Assembly (NCBI RefSeq): GCF_018403225.1
Contig: NZ_BOSG01000004.1
Coordinates: forward strand, 62,001 to 126,000
Direction of reading: 5' to 3'
Length of the DNA stretch: 64,000 bases
Origin: Paenibacillus sp. J23TS9
Lineage (GTDB): Bacteria > Bacillota > Bacilli > Paenibacillales > Paenibacillaceae
The notes under the pieces were generated by a model. The model did no database searches, was not told the DNA's origin, and saw only the letters and a program-made list of their open reading frames with translations. Made by a program: the position numbers and the translations under genes. Numbering within the stretch: the first letter of the stretch is position 1; each line of letters starts with the position of its first letter. Below, piece after piece: positions 8,449-18,182 of this stretch.

Positions 8449-10056
8449 CTATTTGACACTATTGTAGCGGTCGTAAGCATCCGTGCGGATTTTCACCAGC
8501 TTTTCAAGTCCCATTTCATTCAGCTTCTTCACATAAGCATCCCACTGCTCGTCAATGCCGCCTTTCGTAATCCACTGGGCACGGTTTGTTCTTACATAGG
8601 TGTCGATATCTGTTGTAAGCGTCGGCAGCTCCTGGAATTCTTCCGATGTATACATGACATTCGGGAATGGTGTTGTCACATATTCTTTGCCCAGTTTATC
8701 AATTTCAAGCTTCAATCCGTCTCCGTTGGCAGGATCCAGAACGATATTCTTTTCAAAGCTTGGATTCACGTACTTCGGACCAAAGTCACGGAGGGAGCTA
8801 TCCCAATACCAGGCATCCGCACTGGTACCTGCTGGCGGATTCATGAGTGTGAAGGTACCGTCGTCATTCTTTTTAATTACCGTATCCATCGCGCCCCAGA
8901 AGTTCTGAATGCTGGCTTCATTGGTATAGAATTGGTCTGCCCATCTGGCTACTACCTCAGGATTCTTGCAGGAAGTCGTAATAAGAAGCTCGTTACGTCT
9001 ATAACTGAGTCCATTCGGATCACCCACTTGATAACGCTTTCCATCCGGACCGGCAATGGTCGGGATCGTCACGTATTGATCTTTCCATTTGCCGAATACA
9101 GCATCAGGCGTCCACTGATTCGTGAATCCAACCAGCGCGGCATCCGGATTTTGCTGCTTTGCAGTCAGCATGGTGTTATCTTGGGTAAACAGCTCTTGAT
9201 CAATCAAACCTTCCGAATACAATTTATGAACCCATTTGATCGCTTCTTTGTACTCGTTAGAGGTAGGAAAATAAACCGGTTTACCGTCCTTGACCATCAT
9301 GCTGGTTGCGTTCAAATCCGTAATTCCGAAAGGAGCCAGAAGATCCACGCTGATATCTTGTGAACCGCTGAAAGGAATTTCATCCTTTTTCCCGTTACCG
9401 TTCGGATCATTGTCCTTGAAAGCTTTGAAGACGTTGTAGAGATCATCGATCGTTTCAGGAACCTTCAGCCCCAATTTATCCAGCCAGGCTTTATTGATTA
9501 CCGGCTGATTCTGCGTCACCGGCCGGGACGGCAGTCTTGCCGGCAGCGAATACATTTTCCCGTCAGGGAATGTGCTCAACTTCTTCAGCTCCGGGGATTC
9601 CGATATGGCAGCTTTAAGGTTCGGCATGTACTCTTCAATATAATCATCCAATGGACGGAACGAACTGAGGTTATTTACGATATCTGAGTCGGAGAACGCA
9701 ATATCACCAAGCACAACATCGGGCATCGTACCACTGGCGAGCATAATGGATTTCTGCTCAGCCCAGTCATTGGAAGACATGACCTGCCAGTTGATTTTCA
9801 CATTCGTATCCTTTTCCAGATTTTGAAGCCATGTATTTTTTGTAAAGGTATCGCCCATGTTGCCCCAGCGGACGGTTAATACATTCAGTGTAATCGGTTC
9901 TTTTACAATAGGAAGGCCCGTTTTGTTAAAAGATGAATCCGAATCGGTGGATGATTTACTTGCGTCTTTACTTCCGCTGCATGCGGTCATTCCAACCAGA
10001 AGCGTCGAAATAACGCCAAGCGTAATCAAAAATCTGGCAATCCTTTTTTTACCCAT
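8449..10056 (-). CDS. Sugar ABC transporter lipoprotein (LplA/YtcQ-like)
   Basis: Extracellular solute-binding protein (family 1) of a carbohydrate importer. A lysine/arginine-rich start, a hydrophobic stretch and a lipobox MTAC (Cys26) mark it as a membrane-anchored lipoprotein, followed by a serine/aspartate-rich linker. The mature domain of about 500 residues is of the large LplA/LipO type, with a calcium-like DNDPNGNGKKDEIPF stretch in the middle typical of that subfamily. It is the third gene of an operon, 44 bases after the second permease. The ligand cannot be read from sequence; the nearby YesM/YesN pair suggests an oligosaccharide inducer. Confidence 0.88.
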   Translation of the reverse strand: MGKKRIARFLITLGVISTLLVGMTACSGSKDASKSSTDSDSSFNKTGLPIVKEPITLNVLTVRWGNMGDTFTKNTWLQNLEKDTNVKINWQVMSSNDWAEQKSIMLASGTMPDVVLGDIAFSDSDIVNNLSSFRPLDDYIEEYMPNLKAAISESPELKKLSTFPDGKMYSLPARLPSRPVTQNQPVINKAWLDKLGLKVPETIDDLYNVFKAFKDNDPNGNGKKDEIPFSGSQDISVDLLAPFGITDLNATSMMVKDGKPVYFPTSNEYKEAIKWVHKLYSEGLIDQELFTQDNTMLTAKQQNPDAALVGFTNQWTPDAVFGKWKDQYVTIPTIAGPDGKRYQVGDPNGLSYRRNELLITTSCKNPEVVARWADQFYTNEASIQNFWGAMDTVIKKNDDGTFTLMNPPAGTSADAWYWDSSLRDFGPKYVNPSFEKNIVLDPANGDGLKLEIDKLGKEYVTTPFPNVMYTSEEFQELPTLTTDIDTYVRTNRAQWITKGGIDEQWDAYVKKLNEMGLEKLVKIRTDAYDRYNSVK

Positions 10057-10100
10057 TCCGCCAAATCCCCCTAATATTCATTAAAATTATAACCGGTTAT

Positions 10101-11012
10101 TTATTCCTTGACCGCTCCGATCATCACCCCCTGGTTAAAGTACTTCTGCACAAATGGATAGACACACATAATCGGTATCGTGGACACGATAATGACGGAG
10201 TAACGCATCATGTTGGCAAGCCGTAATGCAATGTTGGCCGCTTCGCCGCTTCCAAGACTGGACTGCATCTGGTTGGTGATGAGGATATTCCGCAGTATTA
10301 ACTGCAGAGGATACAGATTGGGATTTTTCAAATAGATCAAGGCGTTGAAATAGGAATTCCAATATCCGACCGCGATCCATAAACCAAGCACCGCGATGAT
10401 CGCCTTGGAGAGCGGCAGAACAACGAGGGCATAATACCGGAGATTGCCGCATCCGTCGATCTGCGCCGCTTCCCACAGATCACCCGGAATACTCGACTGG
10501 AAGAAGGTTCTTGCCACAATGATGTCATAAACCACGACCGAAAACGGAAGCACCATAACCAAAAACGTATTGTACATATGGAAATCGCGGATGGTCAGGA
10601 ACGTCGGAATCAATCCGCCGCTGAAGAACATCGTAAAGATAAAAAACAGGGAGATGAACTTGCGCCCTACCAGGTCTTTTCTTGAGAGCGCATATGCTGC
10701 CGAGATGTTGACGACTAAGCCGATCGCTGTGCCTGCAACCGTGTACAGAATCGTATTTCTGTATCCGATCCATATATTTTCATGCTTGAGCAGTTCCTTA
10801 TAACCATCGAACGTAAAGCCTTTAGGTATCAGCCATACCTGTCCATTGCCAACGGCTGAAGGGTCACTGAAGGATGCGATGATGATGAAATACAGCGGAT
10901 AAATAAGAATGAGCAGTAAAAACACAGCAAAGATATAGAGAAAAATTTCCATGACGCGGTCGGAAGATCGGTTGTTTACTTTCCCCGCTGCGGTGTTCGC
11001 TATAACTTCCAT
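10101..11012 (-). CDS. Sugar ABC transporter permease (LplC/YtcP-like)
   Basis: Inner-membrane permease of the MalG class, 303 residues with six predicted helices. The EAA loop that contacts the ATPase is visible as EAAQIDGCGNLRYY about two thirds along. It ends in GVMIGAVKE, a terminus shared by this subfamily. It is placed 16 bases after the first permease gene. No ATP-binding subunit is encoded nearby, so a shared MsmX-type ATPase encoded elsewhere is presumed, as is known for this transporter class in Bacillus. Confidence 0.9.
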   Translation of the reverse strand: MEVIANTAAGKVNNRSSDRVMEIFLYIFAVFLLLILIYPLYFIIIASFSDPSAVGNGQVWLIPKGFTFDGYKELLKHENIWIGYRNTILYTVAGTAIGLVVNISAAYALSRKDLVGRKFISLFFIFTMFFSGGLIPTFLTIRDFHMYNTFLVMVLPFSVVVYDIIVARTFFQSSIPGDLWEAAQIDGCGNLRYYALVVLPLSKAIIAVLGLWIAVGYWNSYFNALIYLKNPNLYPLQLILRNILITNQMQSSLGSGEAANIALRLANMMRYSVIIVSTIPIMCVYPFVQKYFNQGVMIGAVKE

Positions 11013-11028
11013 AAGATCCCCTCCCCCG

Positions 11029-11952
11029 CTACCATAGACTGTTATCGCTGAGCTTTTTCGAAATTTGATTCACTACAATCAACAATGCAAAATTAATCAG
11101 GGTATTGAAGAGATTAATGGCCGATGAGAAGCTGTACTGGCTGCTGAGCAGGCCGATTTTGTACACATAAGTGGAGATCACTTCGCTCGATGAAATGTTG
11201 AGATTGTTCTGCATCAAGTATACTTTTTCAAAACCTACGCCCAGCAGTCCGCCCATACGGAGAATGAACAAGGTGACCGCCGTGGGCACAAGCATTGGAA
11301 TATCGATATAACGTATTTTCTGCCACCGGCTCGCACCATCGACCGTCGCTGCTTCATACAGGCTCGGGTCAACCGCGGATAATGCGGCGATAAAAATGAT
11401 GCTGTCCCATCCGGCATGCTGCCACACATCCGACCATACATAGACACTGCTGAAAAGACTGGCGGAACCCATCAGGTTTGGGGCTTCTCCGCCAAATAGC
11501 CGGTAGATGTTACCGATCAATCCATTGCCTGGTGAAAACAGGATCAGCATCAATCCCACCATAACAACCGTAGAAATAAAATGCGGCATGTAGGTTACCG
11601 TCTGAAATACCCGTTTGAACCGGTTCACCCGCATTTGATTCACCATCAGTGCAAGTATAATCGGGATCGGGAAGGTGACGATGCTGTATAGACTGATAAT
11701 CAGCGTATTTTTGATCGTTACTGAAAATTGATACGAATGAAAGAACTTTTCAAAGTACTTCAGTCCTGCCCATGGGCTTCCCGTTATACCAAGTGCGGGA
11801 CTATAATCTTTAAACGCAATCACAACACCGTACATCGGCTTGTAGGAAAACAATAGCAGCAGTACGACCGCCGGCAGCAGCAGCACATATAGCCCCCAGT
11901 TTCTTCCGATCCGCCCGAACGTACGCTGGATTGTGCTACTGGATGAATTCAA
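11029..11952 (-). CDS. Sugar ABC transporter permease (LplB/YteP-like)
   Basis: Inner-membrane permease of the MalF/LplB class, 307 residues, six helices, with FSYKPMYGVVIAFKDYSP after the first helix, a subfamily signature, and the EAA loop EAATVDGASRWQKIRYI. First gene of a three-gene importer operon, divergent from the sensor kinase gene at 12258. The -10 TATAAT at 12023-12028 (minus strand) lies about 70 bases upstream. Confidence 0.9.
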   Translation of the reverse strand: MNSSSSTIQRTFGRIGRNWGLYVLLLPAVVLLLLFSYKPMYGVVIAFKDYSPALGITGSPWAGLKYFEKFFHSYQFSVTIKNTLIISLYSIVTFPIPIILALMVNQMRVNRFKRVFQTVTYMPHFISTVVMVGLMLILFSPGNGLIGNIYRLFGGEAPNLMGSASLFSSVYVWSDVWQHAGWDSIIFIAALSAVDPSLYEAATVDGASRWQKIRYIDIPMLVPTAVTLFILRMGGLLGVGFEKVYLMQNNLNISSSEVISTYVYKIGLLSSQYSFSSAINLFNTLINFALLIVVNQISKKLSDNSLW

Positions 11953-12257
11953 CTTCAGAAAGACTCCCCCTTCCCACTTTTTCCCGCGCTTTAGTCAGAT
12001 GCTGATTCTCTAAACAAGATTTATTATATCTGCTCCATTCAAGCTAAACCGGACTTCGTAAAAGCATTATCCGGACCCTCTTGATTCAAGGCCTATCCAT
12101 GCATGGGAAAAACTAACAATATCCAGACTTTTTGATGGTACTATCCGGACTTTTGGAAAAAAACATACATTCGCACGTTTTGTTATGATTAGGGGTTCGA
12201 TATAATATCAATTAAAGCGCATTCATTTTCTTAGGAAGAGATGAGAGAGGTTTTTTC
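11953..12257. promoter_or_regulatory. Divergent control region with TATCCGGAC repeats
   Basis: This 305-base gap separates the importer operon from the YesM/YesN pair. On the minus strand a consensus TATAAT (plus 12023-12028) has a poor -35 (CGGTTT) overlapped by AAGTCCGG, as expected for an activated promoter. Direct repeats TATCCGGAC (12069), TATCCAGACTTTTT (12120) and TATCCGGACTTTT (12142) follow, the last two 22 bases apart. On the plus strand TATAAT (12201-12206) may serve the kinase gene. I infer that the repeats are binding sites for the AraC-type response regulator encoded at 14006. Confidence 0.6.
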
Positions 12258-13991
12258 ATGAGACTCATGGCAAAAAAAACGGGCAAACCGTATCCGGTGA
12301 AACATTATGTTAACATTATGCTTTTCACTTTATTTACTGCGCTGATTCTGGATTTCATCATTAGTGATGCTTCCATCTCGATCGTCAAGCAGCAGTCTAC
12401 ACGGTATTTGAAGGACACCGCCGATCTGTATATCAACCGGATCAATCATGATTTTGCCTACATCAACCACTACATGGGCTGGACCCTGGCCAACGATGAG
12501 ATCGTGAAAAACATGAATAAGTACGACACTCATTCCACCGAATTTCTGAAGTCAAACACGCAGCTTCATCAGCGGTTTACCGAACTGCAGAAAAATTACG
12601 GCCAGGAGTACAATTTTTTCTTTTATTTAAAGAAGAAAGATTTCTTTTTGAACTGCTCCCCCTTAAGTATCCAATATCCCGATTACCTGGATTTAAAAAA
12701 ACAGGTTATGTCTTACGCTGAAGATAAAAACGTCTATGAAAAGTTTTATTCCGATTGGACTCCCGTTCTTGTCAAAGACAAATATTACATTATCAATATT
12801 GTGCCTTACCATGACAGCTATCTGATTTGTCTGATCTCCGCAGATGATTTGATCCGGCCGCTCAGAGCCATCAATCTTGGAGAAAACGGTTCCGCTTCAT
12901 TGATGAATGAAAACCGTGAGAGCATCTCTACTCCGATTGGAGTCAGTGAGAAAGAGCTTCAACTCAACACTTCCAAGCCGGCGCTCCTCAGCTTCGTACA
13001 ATCCCAGACAACGGTCAGCCGGCAGTTCTCTAACGCTTCGTTCCGTGTACAAATGGTCATCCGGTTCGGGACGTTCGAGAAAATTATGGTAGCCCAGCTG
13101 TTGATTATTTTACTCGCGTTGTTCATTGCTTTTATTCTGTGCGTGGTCATGATCTACTTCAACAAACGGGTGCTGAGACCGATCCAGACTTTCTCGGATA
13201 ATCTGACCCAATTGAATGAGGACAACGAGAACCTGGATTTCCAAAGCAGTAAGATTATCGAGCTGGAACAGGCCAATCTGCAAGTGAAGGATCTGATTGA
13301 GCAGATCCGGAGATTCAAGATCGATATTTACGAGCGGGAACTGGATAAACAGCGAATTCAGCTGGACTATATGAAACTGCAAATTAAGCCCCATTTCTTT
13401 CTGAACTGCCTCACGAACATCTACAGTATGGCGCAAATGCAAATGTACGAGGAAATTGAACACATGACTTTATCCACTTCCCGGTATTTCAGGTATATCT
13501 TCCAGAATGGTCAGGATTTTGTCAGGCTAAAGGATGAAATTGATCATGTCAGAATCTATTTGGATATTCAACAGCATCGGTACCGGAATGCATTCGCTTA
13601 TACCATTGAGGAGAATGTGGATACGGAGGACATCAGCATTCCCCCGCTTGTGCTCCAGACCTTTATCGAAAATGCGGTGAAATATGCCGTTTCCAGAGTA
13701 AACCAGGTGCAGATATCCCTTTCGGTCTGCCGTTTGATCGATAAGGACGCAGAGATGGTCATGATAAAAATATCCGATAGCGGACCCGGTTTCCCTGCCC
13801 ATATCCTGGATCAGCTCACCCATGGACATCCTTTGGATCAGAGCGATGGAACGCATATCGGCATCATGAATACCCTCCAGAGACTAGAGCTGCTCTACCG
13901 CCGGAAGGCAGAAATCCGATTTCATAACCGCGAAGAAGGCGGCGCCTGCGTTACCATCTGCCTTCCATTTCATCCGCTCGAATCATTGTGA
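12258..13991 (+). CDS. YesM-type sensor histidine kinase
   Basis: Membrane sensor kinase of 577 residues. TM1 lies at about 17-37, an extracellular sensor domain follows to about 272, and TM2 lies at about 275-300, then a HAMP-like segment, the His_kinase domain with phospho-acceptor His379 in QIKPHFFLN, and the HATPase domain with the N box FIENAVKYA, ISDSGPGFP and GTHIGIMNTL. The ATG follows GAGAGG by seven bases. The response-regulator gene starts 14 bases after its stop. The divergent importer operon is the probable target; the sensed ligand is likely a sugar or its binding protein. Confidence 0.92.
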   Translation: MRLMAKKTGKPYPVKHYVNIMLFTLFTALILDFIISDASISIVKQQSTRYLKDTADLYINRINHDFAYINHYMGWTLANDEIVKNMNKYDTHSTEFLKSNTQLHQRFTELQKNYGQEYNFFFYLKKKDFFLNCSPLSIQYPDYLDLKKQVMSYAEDKNVYEKFYSDWTPVLVKDKYYIINIVPYHDSYLICLISADDLIRPLRAINLGENGSASLMNENRESISTPIGVSEKELQLNTSKPALLSFVQSQTTVSRQFSNASFRVQMVIRFGTFEKIMVAQLLIILLALFIAFILCVVMIYFNKRVLRPIQTFSDNLTQLNEDNENLDFQSSKIIELEQANLQVKDLIEQIRRFKIDIYERELDKQRIQLDYMKLQIKPHFFLNCLTNIYSMAQMQMYEEIEHMTLSTSRYFRYIFQNGQDFVRLKDEIDHVRIYLDIQQHRYRNAFAYTIEENVDTEDISIPPLVLQTFIENAVKYAVSRVNQVQISLSVCRLIDKDAEMVMIKISDSGPGFPAHILDQLTHGHPLDQSDGTHIGIMNTLQRLELLYRRKAEIRFHNREEGGACVTICLPFHPLESL

Positions 13992-14005
13992 AAGGAGAGA
14001 TCCAG

Positions 14006-15592
14006 ATGAACGCTTTGCTGGTCGATGACGACTATTTTGTCGTGACGGCGCTTGAAAAGAAGATTGATTGGAAGGCGCTCTCTATTGAAAATATATTTAC
14101 GGCCTATAACGTTTCCCAGGCAAGAGAGATTCTGCAGCAGCATCCTGTTCATATTCTCATTTGCGATATCGAAATGCCTCAGGGCAATGGACTGGAGCTG
14201 CTGGCGTGGATCCGTGAGGAAGAGTACACCGTTCAGACCATCTTCCTAACCAATTATGCGGATTTTAATTATGCCCAGAAGGCGATTGAACTGCAGAGCT
14301 TTGACTATTTTCTGAAGCCGATTGAGTTCGATAAATTGACCTTAATCATCCGGAAGGCTGTGTCCAAAGCTAATGAAGAGAAGAACATCGAGAAGGCCAT
14401 CAAGGAAGGATATTTGTGGAAAAAAAATCAAAATAAAATTGTTGAGCATTTCTGGCGTAAACTGATTTCGGGAAAGACTTTTCCTTCCGATCCGGCTGTC
14501 ATCGCCCATTCCATTGCTGACCAGAATCTATCCTATCAGATCTCGGATATGTTCCTGCCTGTACTCATCAAAGTATTTCCTTATGACACCAGCCTGGGCA
14601 AGGAAGATAAGGATCTGTTTAACTATGCGCTTCTGAATGTACTATATGAACTGTTTCAGAGTTCCCACTATTCCGTTGAAACGATCCTGGAGTACAAAGA
14701 TTACAACTGGATCGCCATGCTGAAATGGAATCTGCCTCCAGAGCCGCATCGAATGGAAGAGATATGTACTTCGTTTATTCAAAAAGCCAACCAATTTCTA
14801 AGATGTGATGCCTGTTGTAACATTGCCACCGTTTCAGCCCTGCCGGCAGTGCATCCCGTTATCAGGCAATTAATCCATATGAATGAGGAATTGATCAACA
14901 GCCGCAATCAAATCTTTTTTCTGGAGAAATACAATTATCAAGAGGCGGCATACATCCCTCCTGATTTGGGACTTCTGGAAGAGCTGGTGAACCAGTCTAA
15001 TCCTGCGGCATTTTTCGAAGAGATCCATCGATACCTGCATAGTCTCGTGAACAACCAATCCATGAATGCATCGCTGCTTCGCTTGTTCCGGCTCGACCTG
15101 GTTCAGCTGGTCTATTCTTTTCTTAAGAGCAAAGAGATCCAAGCCCATAAGCTGTATACAGGAAGAACGAATGACCAGTTGTTTATACAGTCGCTGAATT
15201 CGATAGAGGATATGGAGAAATATCTCACCTACTTGGTGAATACCGCCACGAAATACCGGGATTTCGCAGAGCAGCCAAGATCCGTTGTCGAAGAAATTCA
15301 GCAGCACATCAGCAGACACTATGGAGATGATCTGACAAGGATGAGTCTGGCGGAAACCGTCTATCTGAATCCGGATTACCTGGCACGTCTGTTTAAAAAA
15401 GAAACCGGGGTATCCTTGGGAACCTATATTATTGAGGCACGTATCCGTATTGCAAAGCATTTGTTAAAAACGACCCCTATGTCGGTCAATGCGATTGCCA
15501 GCAAAGTCGGATACTCTAATTATTCCTATTTCTCCAAGCTGTTCAAGCAGGAAACCGGCTGTACTCCATACGAATACCGGAATCTTCAATAA
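14006..15592 (+). CDS. YesN-type AraC-family response regulator
   Basis: Cytosolic response regulator of 528 residues. The N-terminal receiver domain has acidic pocket residues in LLVDDDYF, phospho-acceptor Asp54 (LICDIEMP) and Lys104 (FLKPIE). The long middle region has no clear domain. The C-terminal AraC DNA-binding domain (about 430-528) has both helix-turn-helix units and ends with the typical YSNYSYFSKLFKQETGCTP. The ATG at 14006 sits behind AAAGGAGAG; an upstream in-frame GTG overlaps the kinase stop and is rejected. Probable activator of the importer operon at 8.4-12.0 kb. Confidence 0.92.
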   Translation: MNALLVDDDYFVVTALEKKIDWKALSIENIFTAYNVSQAREILQQHPVHILICDIEMPQGNGLELLAWIREEEYTVQTIFLTNYADFNYAQKAIELQSFDYFLKPIEFDKLTLIIRKAVSKANEEKNIEKAIKEGYLWKKNQNKIVEHFWRKLISGKTFPSDPAVIAHSIADQNLSYQISDMFLPVLIKVFPYDTSLGKEDKDLFNYALLNVLYELFQSSHYSVETILEYKDYNWIAMLKWNLPPEPHRMEEICTSFIQKANQFLRCDACCNIATVSALPAVHPVIRQLIHMNEELINSRNQIFFLEKYNYQEAAYIPPDLGLLEELVNQSNPAAFFEEIHRYLHSLVNNQSMNASLLRLFRLDLVQLVYSFLKSKEIQAHKLYTGRTNDQLFIQSLNSIEDMEKYLTYLVNTATKYRDFAEQPRSVVEEIQQHISRHYGDDLTRMSLAETVYLNPDYLARLFKKETGVSLGTYIIEARIRIAKHLLKTTPMSVNAIASKVGYSNYSYFSKLFKQETGCTPYEYRNLQ

Positions 15593-15647
15593 AAAGGCCA
15601 CCCTGCCATAGAGAGCTCCGAAAACGATACAGCTTCAGACAAAAAAT

Positions 15648-15676
15648 CAACCCAGTACCGTATCGGTGCTGGGTTG
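15648..15676. terminator. Bidirectional terminator
   Basis: CAACCCAGTACCG (15648-15660) pairs with CGGTGCTGGGTTG (15664-15676), 13 pairs with one G-T, and a 3-base loop. T-rich flanks lie on both sides, serving the response-regulator gene and the convergent DUF817 gene. Confidence 0.85.
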
Positions 15677-15682
15677 CGTTGT

Positions 15683-16513
15683 TTATTTGATCTGCTCCTG
15701 CAGGGGAGAAGCGCTTTGATCGGCTGCCTGTTCATTTTCTTTCACTCTTTTCAACTGTGCAACGATGATAATGCTGATCACCACGAGCAGGAACCAGGAG
15801 CTGATTTTTCCGATGTGTACAATTCTCCAGACATGATCCTGGTCAGGGTACTGCCACGCTCCAAAGAAGGTGGATATATTCTCTGCTACCCAGATAAAGA
15901 AGCCAGTCAGCACATAAGACAACACCATCGGCATCCGGTAGGATTTACCCGCAACATCAAAATGTACGACCGTTCTAAAAAAGATGATTGCCAGCAGCAG
16001 CGTCAGCCACCAGCGGATATCCCAAACATAGTGGTGGGTGAAAAAGTTCAGATAGATGAGGATACTGATACCCACGGTCCAAAAAGCATGCGGCCAGTTG
16101 GTGATCCGCAGATTCAAATTCCGCCAAGCCTGGCAGATATAACTGGCTACGCTAGCATACATAAAGCCGCTGTATAGAGGAACGCCGCCAATTTTGCTCC
16201 AACCCGCTTCCGGGTACGACCACGATCCCATATGTACCTTGTATAATTCGAGCAGCAGCCCGATGATGTGAAACATGCAGATCACCTTAAATTCATCCCA
16301 GGTTTCCAGTTTGAATACCAGCATCAGCACCTGCGCAAGGACGCATACCAGCAGAATAAAATCATATCTCGGTAAAAAAGGGATATGCAGCAGCTTCGAA
16401 GCAGCCAGCGTCAAAAAGATAACCGCCGGAAAAATGCAGGATCGGGCTTCCAGATACCCGAATATGAGGAACCTGTATAGGGGACTAACCCTTTTCATAG
16501 TGCTTTGTTCCAA
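15683..16513 (-). CDS. DUF817 family membrane protein
   Basis: Integral membrane protein with about eight hydrophobic helices and several conserved-looking aromatic and polar motifs between them (GSWSYPEAG, GGVPLYSGFMYASVASY, FFTHHYVWDIRWW), recognisable as the DUF817 family. Function unknown. About 276 residues from the TTG at 16513, which follows AAGGTGA; an ATG six codons upstream (16531) lacks a ribosome site and is the alternative. The C-terminal 20 residues are polar and acidic. Single-gene unit between two terminators. Confidence 0.75.
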   Translation of the reverse strand: MEQSTMKRVSPLYRFLIFGYLEARSCIFPAVIFLTLAASKLLHIPFLPRYDFILLVCVLAQVLMLVFKLETWDEFKVICMFHIIGLLLELYKVHMGSWSYPEAGWSKIGGVPLYSGFMYASVASYICQAWRNLNLRITNWPHAFWTVGISILIYLNFFTHHYVWDIRWWLTLLLAIIFFRTVVHFDVAGKSYRMPMVLSYVLTGFFIWVAENISTFFGAWQYPDQDHVWRIVHIGKISSWFLLVVISIIIVAQLKRVKENEQAADQSASPLQEQIK

Positions 16514-16585
16514 CTTATCACCTTCATTCATATCTTTAGTTCAGGAATTGCTTCAATATTTTAACATTCATCCTGACAAAATAAA

Positions 16586-16610
16586 ATCCGCCATCCAGAA
16601 GATGACGGAT
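16586..16610 (-). terminator. Terminator of the secreted protein gene
   Basis: ATCCGCCATC and GATGACGGAT form a 10-pair stem with loop CAGAA; read on the minus strand the single mismatch becomes a G-U pair, and a U-rich tail follows. It lies just past the stop of the gene at 16619. Confidence 0.75.
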
Positions 16611-16618
16611 CTTTTTGT

Positions 16619-17143
16619 TTAAGGGATATACTGCTGTACAATTTTGATGACTTTGCCGTCCTGAATCGTCAGGTAATACGGGAAGCTTTTCATGTCCATC
16701 AGCTTGTCGTTGTTCATAATGGCCAAATACTTGTCGAGCGATACGGCTTCGTTCCACTTGATCTCCATACCTTCGTAGGTTCCATCGTGGTCATAAAGCT
16801 GCATCAGCACCGTTGCATCTGGAGCGATTTCGTAGGTTTGAAGCGTTTTATCATCATTCACAATGTAATAGCCGTCAGGTGCTCCGCCTAATTCCTCAGC
16901 TGCATCCTTATCTTGTTCCGCAAACTTCTGGTCGGCTGCGGCGCCTTCATACCAATCAATCGGATCTGCCTGAATACTCAGGTGTCCATTATCCTGCTGT
17001 ATTGTAGAAATCAAGGCTGTTACTGTGTCCTCGCTCGGAGGAACCGGTGTGTATTCCTTATCCGTTCCGACTGCACTGGCCGATGTGATAAAGCTCAGCA
17101 GGGCGACGATCATGAGGGTAGCAAGCAGCGTGATTTTTTTCAT
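16619..17143 (-). CDS. Secreted protein of unknown function
   Basis: 174-residue product. It begins with a clear Sec signal peptide (MKK, a hydrophobic core of about 16 residues, then TSASA as likely cleavage site near residue 22). The mature part is acidic, has no cysteines that I can see, and carries DWYEGAAADQKFAEQDKDA and DGYYIVNDDKTLQTYEI segments suggesting a small beta-rich domain. I do not recognise the family. The ATG at 17143 follows AAAGGAGATATTTTCA. It stands alone with its own terminator. Confidence 0.7.
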   Translation of the reverse strand: MKKITLLATLMIVALLSFITSASAVGTDKEYTPVPPSEDTVTALISTIQQDNGHLSIQADPIDWYEGAAADQKFAEQDKDAAEELGGAPDGYYIVNDDKTLQTYEIAPDATVLMQLYDHDGTYEGMEIKWNEAVSLDKYLAIMNNDKLMDMKSFPYYLTIQDGKVIKIVQQYIP

Positions 17144-17363
17144 TGAAAATATCTCCTTTATGGACAATGTATTTCATTTCCATATCATCCATTACCCTGC
17201 TGAGTTATTTTCAAACGAGATTGAAGAAAAAATCCCGGAATAGCTCCAATCGGGCGCGGTGATCTTATAGATTTACTATAAATCATCCCTTGCGCCAAAT
17301 CGTCACAATAAGGTTACAGCCACGTCAAATTGTTGTCATGAACGATACGCTTTCATATATCAA

Positions 17364-18065
17364 TCAGGCTCTGCTGCGCTCTAGAATCTCTTTCAGCTCA
17401 GCCAAGTCATGGATTTCGTAGGTTGGTACAATGCCTGTTGTGTTCGGAAGACGGTTCGGATTATACCAGCACGTATCTATCCCTACATTGTTTCCGCCTT
17501 GAATATCCGAGGTCAGGGAATCTCCGACCATCAGCATTTTCTCTTTCTCCGCGCTTCCAATTTTGGAAAAGGCATGCTCAAATATGCCCGGCTGCGGCTT
17601 CTGAAAGCCCGTATCCTCGGAAACGATCACCGCTTCGAAGAAATCCTTGAGCTCTGAGCGGCCAATCCGCCCAAACTGTACCTGCTTGATGCCATTGGTG
17701 ATAATCGCCATGCGATAACCGTTCTCCTTCAAATAGAGGCAAAGATCCAGCGCTCCGGCCAGAACAAACGCCTGCTCCGAGAGCGATTCAATATATCGGT
17801 CGCTGATGATGCCTGCATCCTCATTCAGTCCCTGTTCCAGACAAAATCTCCGGAAACGTTCCACCCTCAGCTCGGTCGAATTAATCAAACCCTGCTCCAG
17901 CTCCTGCCATAGCCCGTGATTAATCCGGTTATAGCAATCCGTTATCGCCTTATCCATCGGATCAAGTTTCATGCTCGTAAGTACGCTGGACAACGCGAGC
18001 GATTCGGACATCTTGAAATCAAACAAAGTTTCATCTGCATCTAATAAAATCCATTCGTAAGACAA
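17364..18065 (-). CDS. HAD hydrolase, YjjG/YfnB-type nucleotidase
   Basis: Cytosolic haloacid-dehalogenase phosphatase of 233 residues. Motif I is LLDADETLFDF (nucleophile Asp9, acid Asp11), motif II is AIITNG, motif III has the lysine of GFQKPQP, and motif IV is MLMVGDSLTSDIQGG. The alpha-helical C1 cap and overall length fit the YjjG/YfnB group, known to hydrolyse non-canonical pyrimidine nucleotides. The start is TTG at 18065, preceded by GAAGGAAGG. Single gene. Confidence 0.88.
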   Translation of the reverse strand: MSYEWILLDADETLFDFKMSESLALSSVLTSMKLDPMDKAITDCYNRINHGLWQELEQGLINSTELRVERFRRFCLEQGLNEDAGIISDRYIESLSEQAFVLAGALDLCLYLKENGYRMAIITNGIKQVQFGRIGRSELKDFFEAVIVSEDTGFQKPQPGIFEHAFSKIGSAEKEKMLMVGDSLTSDIQGGNNVGIDTCWYNPNRLPNTTGIVPTYEIHDLAELKEILERSRA

Positions 18066-18182
18066 GTCGTAGGCCTTCCTTCTTCGTTAAAATAGGCTTT
18101 TTTCTGCCCTGTATCCTATTAGTGTAAGTGAAGCGCCACATTTTATCCACTTTTCCTAAATAGCTTAACATGGCATTCAGGT

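Noticed and set aside
17337..17352. cre-like TGAAAGCGTATC (minus strand)
   Set aside because: Only partly matches the consensus, and lies about 200 bases from the next start with no promoter beside it.
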